Position numbers and translations under genes: made by a program. Below are positions 31,513 through 42,700 of a stretch of DNA of 64,000 nucleotides, piece by piece. A model generated the notes under the pieces. That model did not search any database, was not told where the DNA came from, and saw only the letters and a program-made list of their open reading frames with translations. The stretch lies in assembly GCA_001939145.1 (NCBI GenBank), contig LSRX01000074.1, forward strand, positions 988,932 through 1,052,931, in the 5' to 3' direction. Each line of letters begins with the position of its first letter. Positions within the stretch are counted from its first letter, which is position 1. This DNA is from Symbiodinium microadriaticum (Eukaryota > Sar > Dinophyceae > Suessiales > Symbiodiniaceae).

Positions 31513-32709
31513 GTCTGAAATTGAAGGCCGGTCCGTAAAGCTAGACTCAGAGTCTCACATCTTGAAACCCCCGACTCATCCTCATGTGCATGCACCCCAT
31601 TCTGCAATTACTGCAGCTGCAAGAGTTTTGCAAGTCGTCTCCTTTCAGATGTTTTGGCCGAACCCCTTCCACCTCTCAGTTTCAGATTTTCTGCAAGCTC
31701 TCAGAGGGAAGTCGGCGAAATGTTGATACCAAGGGTCCTAAACCCTGCCCTTGATCCGGTGTGTAATGGAACACCGTTTTGTCTCCAGCCTCTGTGCCCT
31801 GGCACTCCAGACACCTGACCGTCCAGAATTTCTGAAGAGGATGTCCGAAAGGATAAACAGCAGATGTTAAGAGTAAAGCCAGTGGAGCTTGCTGCACATC
31901 AGGATGCCTGGCCCGGCACTTATCGATGCCATGTACACCTCCACATACCACAGCAACTTCAGTTCGTACTTGGAGCCTTCTCAGCGTGTCCTGCCAAACC
32001 CCCAAAGTATTCCAGAGCCTGAATCCATACACCCGAAAGTTATCTGAATCTAAAATGGATGCCGAAAATGTCAGGCAGCACCCTTGATAATTTGATCTCT
32101 GGACCCTTGACCACCCCAAGTCCTGGCTCTTTGCACTTTATGGCACCGTGAAGCAGTGCGCAGGCTACATGCTCACGCAGCTCCCGGGAGCCATGTTGAT
32201 TCAGCGACTGCAAATCGACTGCGACATTGGGATGTGGGCGTGCAAGTTCAGAACTGCAGGTCTTTCGGGAAGGTGGTTAATGTGCTCAACCCGAGACTCT
32301 AAAAGCCACGTCCCTGAACCCTTAACCCCCCCTAAACTCTCTATGTAGGGCTTCAGAGTTCCAGGTTGCCTGCCGACTTGACAAAAGACGGATGCCTGCT
32401 GCCTGTGTGGCAAGCCCCCAAAAACACCAGAAACTTAGAAACTTGCACGGTGTCGAGCTTTGCAGCCCCAGAGGTCCACTCGTATCGAAGACTATCGACA
32501 CTTAAGGCGACGAAGCCACGGAGCCGTTGAGGCTTGTAGTGGTCTTAGCACTAGACAAATCATCTGAATGCTTCACAGAGTTTCGAGAAGTTGGCTTAGA
32601 GGTCGCAGGTTTTGATGTTTTGGGTTTAGCTGGAGCTGCATTATGAAGATGAGTGCTTCAAGACAGGTGTTATGGCATCCTAAACGGCACAGCTGTTTGA
32701 GTCCCCAGT
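31513..32709. other. Unassigned
   Basis: A 145-codon minus frame (31682-32119) is rich in Arg, Leu and Cys without motif. CTTAACCCCCCCTAAAC near 32321 is telomere-like. Nothing firm. Confidence 0.4.
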
Positions 32710-33126
32710 TTGACCTCTTATCCACGGCTTGATGGCTGTGGCACTGGGGAGTTTTGTCTGCCTCGAGATTGTTGTATCGTCTTTCCTCTCGAGCAGGTGC
32801 TGCACTTAACTATTGCGGCGTTCTTAAGCATCGTGATGTTCATTTTTCTGGCAAGGTGTTTTCAAGCAATCCGGGATGGGCTTGAAACGGGCGGGATGCT
32901 GCAGGCAGCCCCGAAGGTTGAGAGTGAGTTTGGCTTATTCTAAAGGCGCTGCAAGGGTGTCGGTATGCCTTGACGAGGCCCGGAGGTGCAGCCACGGTGC
33001 TTGGCATTGGTGTATTCATCCAAAGTGTGGGAACAACATGTGTCCCGGATGCACTTCCGTGACTTGCGGTCAAATTTGTTTCTACAGGGCAAGGAACATT
33101 CTACAGCATTGCGAATGCTCCACATA
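32710..33126 (+). CDS. Three-exon candidate membrane protein with short introns
   Basis: Exon 1 has a strong helix (EQVLHLTIAAFLSIVMFIFL) followed by ARCFQAIRDGLETGG. A GTGAGT donor at 32924 and an AG ending 32955 (32 bases) lead in phase to RYALTRPGGAATVLGIGVFI, a second hydrophobic segment, and QSVGTTCVPDALP. A GTGACT donor at 33059 and a TTTCTACAG acceptor ending 33087 (29 bases) lead in phase to ARNILQHCECST and a TAG at 33124-33126. Read unspliced, the middle part gives a Cys/His-rich frame instead, so the spliced model is not the only reading. Family unknown. A gap follows at 33178. Confidence 0.3.
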
Positions 33127-33177
33127 GCTCCACGACGCAATAGTCGGGTTTCCCGAACAAGTCTTTTTGATTCGGGA

Positions 33178-33192
33178 NNNNNNNNNNNNNNN
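33178..33192. other. Assembly gap (15 N)
   Basis: Run of N followed by a G run, as at the other gap. Confidence 0.95.
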
Positions 33193-36100
33193 GGGGGGGG
33201 GGCGCTAGACTGCTGCAGTAATCAGTGTTTGCATTTCTTGGGTTCCCAGTGCAAGGATTTGTTCGAAGGCGGGGGTGTAAACTTAGTACTGACCCATTCA
33301 TGCCCACGGTGAGATGTCACCTGACGTCATCGTAACCTGGATAAAGGGATCAGGAAGGAGCAAGCTTCCTATTTCACGACACCCAATAATTCGTGTGACC
33401 CTGGAGCTCCTCGGCGGAAGCTTCACCTCGAGCAGCTAGCAAACTGCAAGACTGGGGAAAGCAGCTCTTGCTGCGAAAGCCCTTGCCCTGTTCCATCACT
33501 CCCAATCTATAAAGCCATAGAAGCTCAACTTCGAATCCGAAGTCCGAAGTCTGATACCTTGACCATAATTTGAAGTACAATGCTGAACCACTCAACAGGA
33601 TGATGCTGCATGGATGCTGGGACTTGAAGGACCTACATCATAATGTTTACCTTGGGTCCAGTGTGTTCCAGGGCGCCTTTGGGAGAACTTTGAACTTAGG
33701 CACCGCAGCCTTGGATTATGTCGCCGACTCGAAGGCAGGAAACGGATCTAAGGGACGGCGATCTTCGTGGTGTTCGGGATTCGGAAATTCGGAGGGTGAA
33801 CGCGTCAAGTTCAGCTCATTTGCGGTGTATTTGCGTTGCATTGCGATCCATGGCCAGGGTTCGCAGCGTCAAAGCCTGATATGAGCTTGCCAAATGTTGA
33901 ACGAGCAGAAACAACAGACCCAACATCATGAGAGATCTCCTAGCTAAAGGCGGGGTCCCTCCAGGGAGACGGTCAGGGCAAGAAGGCACATCCTGCATCG
34001 CCTGAACTTGACACTGCCACCAATTTTTTGTTCACCGCTTGTCCTGCACGTCAGCCAGCTCGATATGTTAAATGGAGGGTTTTTGAATTGTAGACTCTGT
34101 AGACCATGGAACAAATTCAGTTCACACCGGAGGGCGTGAAACATGCGCTGCCAGAAGACCCGGGTTTGGCATTTTGAGCTCCAAAGCTCGAAGTGGATAA
34201 AGGGCCGAACCCCTCGGCTCCCCGGGTGCGCAGGGTGAAGTAAACACGACACTGAGCGTTCGGAACATGACCAGGACCATGGAACCAGGCACTGTCAATA
34301 TTCCTGCGGAAGCCTCGATCTTTCAATCTACAACCTGAGGGTTTGAAGTCTTCAACTGGAAGAGGCACTTACTCACTGAAAGCTACCGAGCCATAGCAAC
34401 TATCAGAATCACATTACTATACTGCCTGCCAATAGGTACCTCAAATCCCAGGCTCTTGTAGAACCGTTGGACAAAACCCGAACATGCACGAACACCACAG
34501 GATTAGAAATACCATCCCTGCCGCCTACAGCAGCGGGTTCGTCTAGGTAGCTCTTGGCGTCCTCTGTGCTAGCCGCGCGCTGGTCGGCCTCGGAGAAGGC
34601 TCTTCGGAGCACCAGTTTTAAGTTGCCTCCGCTCTGTTTCACGAAACATTACCTCCGTTCATACACATGCCTTGCTATTTGTGAGAGAATGTTGGTTCGA
34701 CCTTCTAATTTTTTTTGCGCTCAGGGAGTCAAGGGGTTTGAAGTGCCATGGCCATGTTAGCCGTTCAACTAGTATTGTGGCTGGCTCCTGTTACTTGGCA
34801 GAGCATAGGGTGGAAAGAGTTTTACAACTCAGGGCAAGCTTTGAGGCGTTAGACCCGGGAATCGGTGGAGATGTTGTTTGATCTCTTCAGGGCGTCTTGG
34901 TGCCCGAAACTGACCCTCCCCAGAATCTGCGACTCATAGTCTGGTTGACGATGAAGACGACTAGGATAGTGATGGTGACGAGGACCGTGATGGTGATGGG
35001 GATGCTACAATGAATGTTGGTCAATGGTCTTGTCCGGATGGCGCAGTTAGTGACGACAAGCTGTAGTCATGACACCGACCTGAACGAAGACAACAACGGG
35101 AATCTTTAGGGCGTTCCCTGTGCAGCGAACAACCATGTCAGAACTGGAGCAAGGTTTGACTCAGACAAAAGCATTGCTATGGCTTCAGTGTGGGCGCAAT
35201 GTACTTTCTGCCCAGTGCTCTGAATGTCAAAGTGATGTCTCTAGACCGACTTTGTGAAATGACTTTGGAGGTGTAGCACATGTGGGAGCTTCGGTGATCT
35301 TCGAATCTTTAAATACCATTGTCCTTAATGTCATGTTACTTTCTCCGTGAGATCTAAACTTGCATCATGTCAGTTGTTAATTTAACCTGGACCCCACGAG
35401 ACGACAAAGTGGTACTTCGAAGAGTCACACTTATAGTAACTGTGGTGATGATACTATCTGACAGTCAACTTCTCCATGGAATCATGGATGTGTGACCGTC
35501 GCGCTGCTAGGATGACGAAAAGCCGCAATCTGCGCCTTGGTGATAACGCCAACCACATAAACAATCGCTTTTCTGCCGGATTTTCAGCTGCCTACCTACA
35601 TATCCCGATGAGTTTCCGAATTTGTTCTGCAAACTAGACTCGAAGCGCTGACAGCAGGCACAAGCCTAGACCATGAAAGCGTCACTGCTAACACTGGAGC
35701 CTCAACAATGACCCAATAGTCCTGTACAGCCCCTCCAGACGGCCAGCTGGCTTCCAGAATACTAAGGAGAGGCCTAACCCCCAAACCCGCAGAAAAGACA
35801 ACAAAGAAGCTCCGTTAAAAAGCAGCGCCAAAGACACTCCCCAAATGAAGGCCTGGGCGTCCCAGCCATCGGTGCCTCCTTGGGCCGACTGCCGGACGAA
35901 CGGCGCTCGTCCGGAACCTCTGTGGCGACTGGGCGGCGACTGCGATTCAAGGGCTAGGCGGCCTAGGGGAATTGGATTTCCGAGCCCCTCGAGATGGTTT
36001 TTATACTTTCGAGTTCAATGTCCGGGGTTGAGTTGAGTGTTTTCTCGGAGGCAATCAAAAGAGAAGCCTAGAAGCTACATGGTCCTTTTCTGATGAGTTC

Positions 36101-36712
36101 CCCCGCAGGAACCGCGCAACCCACAAAAGAGCTGCTTGTTTTGAAGAAGCTGTAAAGTGACCCCGTGACCTCCTGAGAATCGTCAAGAAACAGCAAACCT
36201 AGTGCCTGAACAGCTACTAGCGTAGTTGCCCACCTGCAATGCACCCAGACCCACCGAACTTTTAGAATGCCAGAACCGTAGATCCTCGAAGCATGCTTCA
36301 AGGGCCTCCCTTGCTTCCTAAGCACTTATAAACGTGCTGTCTTTCGGATAAGCCCGTTGCGAAACCTTGACAGCCAGCCCTGAACCCTCCAGAATTGTGC
36401 ATCTGGCTTCTGTATATGAACATTGCGCACACTGTTTGCTACTTGCTGGTGTGTTTTTGTTGACGTGCCCGGGTTGATTTACATGCTGGTCTCCGATCGG
36501 TCTTCTAGAGTCTGAAGAGTCTTAACCCTAGACCGAACCCTAAGCTTAAGATCGATCTATCACGATGCTCGCTCAGGTTTTCGCTGGATCCACAACAGGC
36601 AAGTTTGCGAAGAACGTTTGGCGTAGGAATCCCGAGAACCTGATACCTAAACCTGGAAGCGGATGCTTTTCTGCAGTGGAGCTCCCACCGTTATGTCTCT
36701 GCTGCCCTCACG
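33193..36712. other. 3.5 kb unique sequence without a convincing gene
   Basis: Frames are all under about 105 codons. The best are 33570-33884 forward and 33944-34252 minus, neither resembling a family. A small GAT/GATG-type patch is at about 34947-35010. CCCTAGACCGAACCCTAAGC at 36526-36545 is telomere-like and lies just before the start of the large minisatellite. Confidence 0.4.
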
Positions 36713-39700
36713 TTTGTCGCTTCGCGGTCAAGATCTCGGTTGGAATACCTCAAGTTTTGTGCCTTGTGGTCATGATTTCGATAGGGATACCTCAAGTTTT
36801 GTGGCTTCGCAGTCAAGATCCCGGTGGGGATACCTCAAGTTTGTGGCTTCGCGGTCAAGGTCCCGGTTCAAATACCTCAAGCTTTGTGGTTTGCGATCAG
36901 ATACCGGTTGGCATGCTCAAGTTTTGTGGCTTCGCGCTCAAGATCCCAGTTGACATACCTGAAGTTTGTGGTTTCGCGGTCAAGTTCCCGGTTGGCATAC
37001 CTCAAGTTTGTGGCTTCGCAGTCAAGATCCCGGTGTTGATACCTCAAGTTTGTGGCTTGGCGGTCAAGATCCCGGTTGGGACACCACAAGTTTGTGTTAT
37101 CGTGGTCACGATCCCGGTTGGAAAACCTCATGTTTGTGGCTTCGCAGTCACGATCCCGGTTGACATACCTGAAGTTTGTGGTTTCGCGGTCAAGATCCCG
37201 GTTGGCATATCTCAAGTTTTAAGGCTTCGCGGTCAAGATCCCGGTTGGAATACCTCAAGTTTGTGGCTTCGCGGTCAAGATCCCGGTTGGGATACCACAA
37301 GTTTGTGGCGTCGCAGTCAAGATACCGGGTGGGATACCTCAAGTTTTGTGGCTTCGCGGTCAACATCCCGGTTGGAATACCTCAAGTTTGTGGCTTCGCA
37401 GTCAAAATCCCGGTGTTGATACCTCAGGTTTTGTGGCTTCGCAGTCAAGATCCCGGTTGGAATACCTCAAATGTGTGGCTTCGCGGTCAAGATCCCGGTT
37501 GACATACCTCAAGTTTGTGGCTTCGCAGTCAAGATCCCGGGTGGGATACCTCAAGTTTGTGGCTTCGCAGTCAAGATCCCGGGTGGGATACCTCAAGTTT
37601 TGTGGCTTCGCGGTCAAGATTACGGTTGGGATTCCTCAAAATGGTCAAGAACCCGGTTGGGATACCTCAAGTTTTGCGGCTTCGTGGTCAAGACCCCGGT
37701 TGGGATACCTCAAGTTTGTGGCTTGTGGCTTCGTGGTCAGGATCCCGGTCGGGATACTTCAAGTTTGTGGCTTCGCTGTCAAGATCCCGGTTGGGATACC
37801 TCAAGTTTTGTGGCTTCGTCCCGGTTGGATACCTCAAGTTTGTGGTTTCGCGGTCAAGATCCCGGTTGGGACTCATGAAGTTTTGTGGCTTCGCAGCAAT
37901 GATCCCGGTCGGGATACCTCAAGTTTGGTGGTAGCGCTGTCAAGATCCCGGTTGGGATACGTCAAGTTTTGTGGCTTCGTCCCGGTTGATACCTCAAGTT
38001 GGTGGCCTCGCAGTCAAGATCCCGGTTGGGATAAATCAAGGTTTGTGGCTTCGCAGTCAAAATCCCGGTGGGGTAGCTCGACTTTTTTGGCTTCGTGGTC
38101 AGGATCCCGGTTGGGATACCTCAAGTTTTGTGGCTTCGTGGTCAAGATCCCGGGTGGGATACCTCAAGTTTTGTGGCTTCGCGGTCAAGATCCCGGTTGG
38201 GACACCTCAAGTTTGTGGCTTCATGCTCATGCAGGACCCCGGTTGGGGCACCTCAAGTTTTGTGGCATCGCGGTCAAGATCCCGGTAGGGATACCTCAAG
38301 TTTGTGGCTTCGCGGTCGAGATCTCGGTTCAGATACCTCAAGTTTTGTGGCTTCGCGGTTAAGATCGGATTGGGATACCTCAAGTTTGGTGGCTGCGCGG
38401 TCAGGATCTCAAGTTTGTGGCTTCGCATGCAACATCCCGGTTTGCATACCTCATGTTTGGTGGCTTCACGGTCAAGAACCCGGTTGGCATACCTCAAGCT
38501 TTGTGGCCTCGCGGTCAAGATCCCGGTTGGCAACCTGAAGTTTGTGGCTTCGCTTTGAAGATCCCGGTTGGGACACTTCAAGTTTGTGGATTCGCAGTCC
38601 AGATCCCGGCTGGGATACCTCAAGTTTGGGGCTTCGCGGCCCAGATCCCTCAAGTTTGTGGCTTCGTGCTCAACGTCCCGGTTGGGATACCTCAGTCAAG
38701 CCTTGTGGCTTCGCGGTCAAGATCCCGGTTGGGACACCTCAAGTTTGTGGCTTCGTGCTCAAGATCCCGGTTGGGATACCTCAAGTTTGTGTCTTCGTGG
38801 TCAGGGTTCCGGTTGGGATACCTCAAGCTTTGTGGCTTCGCGGGATGCTTCAAGCTTTGTGGCTTCGTGGTCAGGATCCCGGGTTGCATACCTCAAGTTT
38901 TGTGGCTTCGCGGTCGAGATCTCGCTTGGGCTACCTCAAGTTTGTGCTCGCGGTCAGGATCCCGGGTTGGGATACTCCGTGGTCAGGATCCCGGTTGGGA
39001 TACCTCAAGTTTTGTGGCTTCGCGGCCAAGATCCCGGTTGAGATACCTCAAGTTGGTGGCTTCTCGGTCAAGACCCCGGTTGGCATACCTCAAGTTTTGT
39101 GGCTCAGCGGTCAAGATCCCGGTTAGGATGCCCCAAGTTTCTGGCTTCGTGGTCAGGATCCCGGTTGGGATATCTCAAGTTTTGCGGCTTCGCACTCAAG
39201 ATCCCGGCTGGAATACCTCAAGTTTGGTGGTTTCGCGGTCAAGATCCAGATAGGGATACCTGAAGCTTTGTGGCTTCGCGGCCAAGATCCTGGTTGGGAT
39301 ACCTCAAGTTTTGTGGTTTCGCGGTCAAGATCCCGGTTGGGATACCTCAAGTTTCTGGGTTCGCGGTCAAAATCCCAGCTGGGATGCCAGATCCCGGTTG
39401 GGATACCTCAAAATTTGTGGCTTCGCGGTCAAGATCCCGGTTCGGATACCACAAAATTTGTGGCTTCGCGGTCAAGGTCCCGGTTGGGGTACCTCGAATT
39501 TGTTTCGTGATCCCGGTTGGGATACCTCAAAATTGTAGCTTCGTGGTCAGGATCCCGATTGGGATACCCAAGTTTGTGGCTTCGCGGTCAAGATCCCAGC
39601 TGGGATACCAGATCCCGGTTGGGATACCTCAAGTTTGTGGGTTCGTGGTGAGGATCCCGGTCGGGATACCTCAAGCTTTGTGGCTTCGCGGTCAAGATAC

Positions 39701-42700
39701 AGGGTAGGATACCTCAAGTTTGTGGCTTCGTGGTCAGGATTCCGGATGGGGTACAAGACCCCGGTTGGGATACCTCAAGCTTGTGGCTTCCGGGCAAGAT
39801 CCCAATTGGAATACCTCAAGTTTTGCGGCTTCGTGGTCAAGATCCCGGTTGGGATACCTCAAGTTTGTGGCTTGTGGCTTCTTGGTCAGGATCCCGGTCG
39901 GGATACTTCAAGTTTGTGGCTTCGCTGTCAAGATCCCGGTTGGGATACCTCAAGTTTTGTGGCTTCGTCCCGGTTGGATACCTCAAGTTTGTGGTTTCGC
40001 AATCAAGATCCCGGTTGGGACTCATGAAGTTTTGTGGCTTCGCAGCAATGATCCCGGTCGGGATACCTCAGGTTTGGTGGTAGCGCTGTCAAGATCCCGG
40101 TTGGGATACCTCAAGTTTTGTGGCTTCGTCCCGGTTGATACCTCAAGTTGGTGGCCTCGCGGGATACCAGATCCCGGTTGGGATAAATCAAGGTTTGTGG
40201 CTTCGCAGTCAAAATCCCGGTGGGGTAGCTCGAGTTTGTGGCTTCGTGGTCAGGATCCCGGTTGGGATACCTCAAGTTTTGTGGCTTCGTGGTCAAGATC
40301 CCGGTTGGATACCTCAAGATTAGTGGCTTCGCGGTCAAGATCCCGGTTGGGACACCTCAATCAAGTTTGTGGCTTCATGCTCATGCAGGACCCCGGTTGG
40401 GGCACCTCAAGTTTTGTGGCATCGCGGTCAAGATCCCGGTTGGGATACCTCAACTTTTGTGGCGTCGCAGGCAAGAATTCGGGTTTCATACCTCAAGTTG
40501 TGTGGCTTCGCGGTCAAGTTCCCGGCTCAAATACCTCAAGCTTTATGGCTCGCGGTCAAGATCCCGGTTGGGATACCTCAAGTTTTGTGGCTTCGCAGTC
40601 AAGATCCCGGTTGGAGTGCCTCAAGTGTGTGGCGTCGCGGTCAAGATCCCGGTTGGCATACCTGAAGTTCGTGGTTTTGCGGTCAAGATCCCGGTTGACA
40701 TACCTGAAATTGTGGTGTCTTAGTCAAGATCCCGGTTGGCGTACCTCAAGTTTTGTGGGCTTCGCGTTCAAGATCCCGGTTGTTTTACCTCAAGTTTTGT
40801 GGTTCGCGGTCAAGATACCGGTTGGCTTGCCTCAAGTTTTGTGGCTTCGCGCACAAGATCCCGGTTGGAATACCTCAAGTTTGTGGCTTCGTGGTCATGA
40901 TCCCGGCTGGGATACCAGATCCCGGTTGGGATACTTCAAGTTTGTGGGTTTGTGGTCAGGATCCCGGTCGGGATACCTCAAGCTTTGTGGCTTCGCGGTC
41001 AAGATCCATGGTAGGATACCTCAAGTTTGTGGCTTCGTGGTCAGGATGCCGGATGGGGTACAAGATCCCGGTTGGGATACCTCAAGCTTGTGGCTTCCGG
41101 GCAAAATCCCAATTGGAATACCTCAAGTTTTGCGGCTTCGCGGTCAAGATCCCGGTTGGGATACCTCAAGTTTGTTGCTTGTGGCTTCGGTGTCAGGATC
41201 CCGGTCGGGATACCTCAAGTTTGTGGCTTCGCTGTCAAGATCCCGGTTGGGATACCTCAAGGTTTGTGGCTTCGCGGTCAGGATCTCGGTTGGGAGACCT
41301 CAAGTTTTGTGGCTTCGCGGTCGAGATCCCGGTTGGAATACCTCAAGTTGTGTGGCTTCACATTCAAGATCCCGGTTGGGATACCTCAAGTTTGTGCTTT
41401 CGCGGTCAAGATGCTGGTTGGGAAACCTCAAGTTTGGTGGCTACGTAGTCAGGAACCCGTTTGGGAAACCACAAGTTTGTGTTATCGTGGTCACGATCCC
41501 GTTTACAATACCTCTATTTTTTGTGGCTTCGCACTCCGGATCCCGGTTGGGACACCTCAAGTTTTGTGGCTTCGTGGTCACGATTCCAATTGGGATACCT
41601 CAAGTTTGTTGCTCCGCAGTCAGGATCCCGGTTTGGATACCTCAAGTTTGTGGCTTCGCGGTCAAGATCCCAGCTGGGATACCAGATCCCGGTTGGGATA
41701 CCTCAAGTTTGTGGGTTCGTGGTCAGGATCCCGGTCGGGATACCTCAAGCTTTGTGGCTTCGCGGTCAAGATCCAGGGTAGGATACCTCAAGTTTGTGGC
41801 TTCGTGGTCAGGACTCCGGATGGGGTACAAGATCCCGGTCGGGATACCTCAAGCTTGTGGCTTCCGGGCAAGATCCCAATTGGAATACCTCAAGTTTTGC
41901 GGCTTCGTGGTCAAGATCCCGGTTGGGATACCTCAAGTTTGTGGCTTGTGGCTTCGTGGTCAGGATCCCGGTCGGGATACCTCAAGTTTGTGGCTTCGCT
42001 GTCAAGATCCCGGTTGGGATACCTCAAGTTTTGTGGCTTTGTCCCGGTTGGATACCTCAAGTTTGTGGCTTCGCGGTCAAGATCCCGGTTGGGACTCATG
42101 AAGTTTGGTGGCTTCGCAGCAAAGATCCCGGTCGGGATACCTCAAGTTTGGTGGTAGCTCTGTCAAGATCCCGGTTGGGATACCTCAAGTTTGTGGGTTC
42201 GTGGTCAAGATCCCGGTTGGGATGCGTCGAGTTTTGTGGTTTTGCGGTCAAGATCTCGGTTGGGATACCTCAAGTTTGGTGGCTTCGTGGTCAAGATCCC
42301 GGTAGGCAAGATTTCGGGCTTCATACCTCAAGTTTTGTGGCTTCGCGGTGAAGATCCCGGCTCAAATACCTCAAGATTTATGGCTTGCGGTCAAGATCCC
42401 GGTTGGCATGCCTCAAGTTTTGTGGCTTCGCGCTCAAGATCCCGGTTGGAATACCTCAAGTTGGTGGCTTCGTGGTCAAGATCCCGGTTGGGATACCTCA
42501 AGCTTTGTGGCTTCGCGGTCAAGACCCAGGTTGAAATACCTCAAGTTTTGTGGCTTCGCAGTCAAGATCGCCGCTGGGATACCTCAAGTTTGTGGCTTCG
42601 TGGTCAGGATTCCGGATTGGGTACAGGATCCCGGTTGGGATACCTCAAGTGTGTGGCTTCCGGGCAAGATCCCAGTTGGAATACCTCAAGTTTTGCGGCT

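Noticed and set aside
32876-33126. Zinc-finger-like Cys/His cluster (CSHGAWHWCIHPKCG...CPGC)
   Set aside because: Cys/His spacing does not fit a known finger, and an alternative spliced reading of the same bases is equally protein-like.
39720-42101. 793-codon open frame as a giant repeat protein gene
   Set aside because: It lies entirely in the minisatellite, changes peptide register with each 43-base unit, and has no unique coding flank or promoter. The openness follows from a stop-free unit. Kept as a finding, not as a gene.
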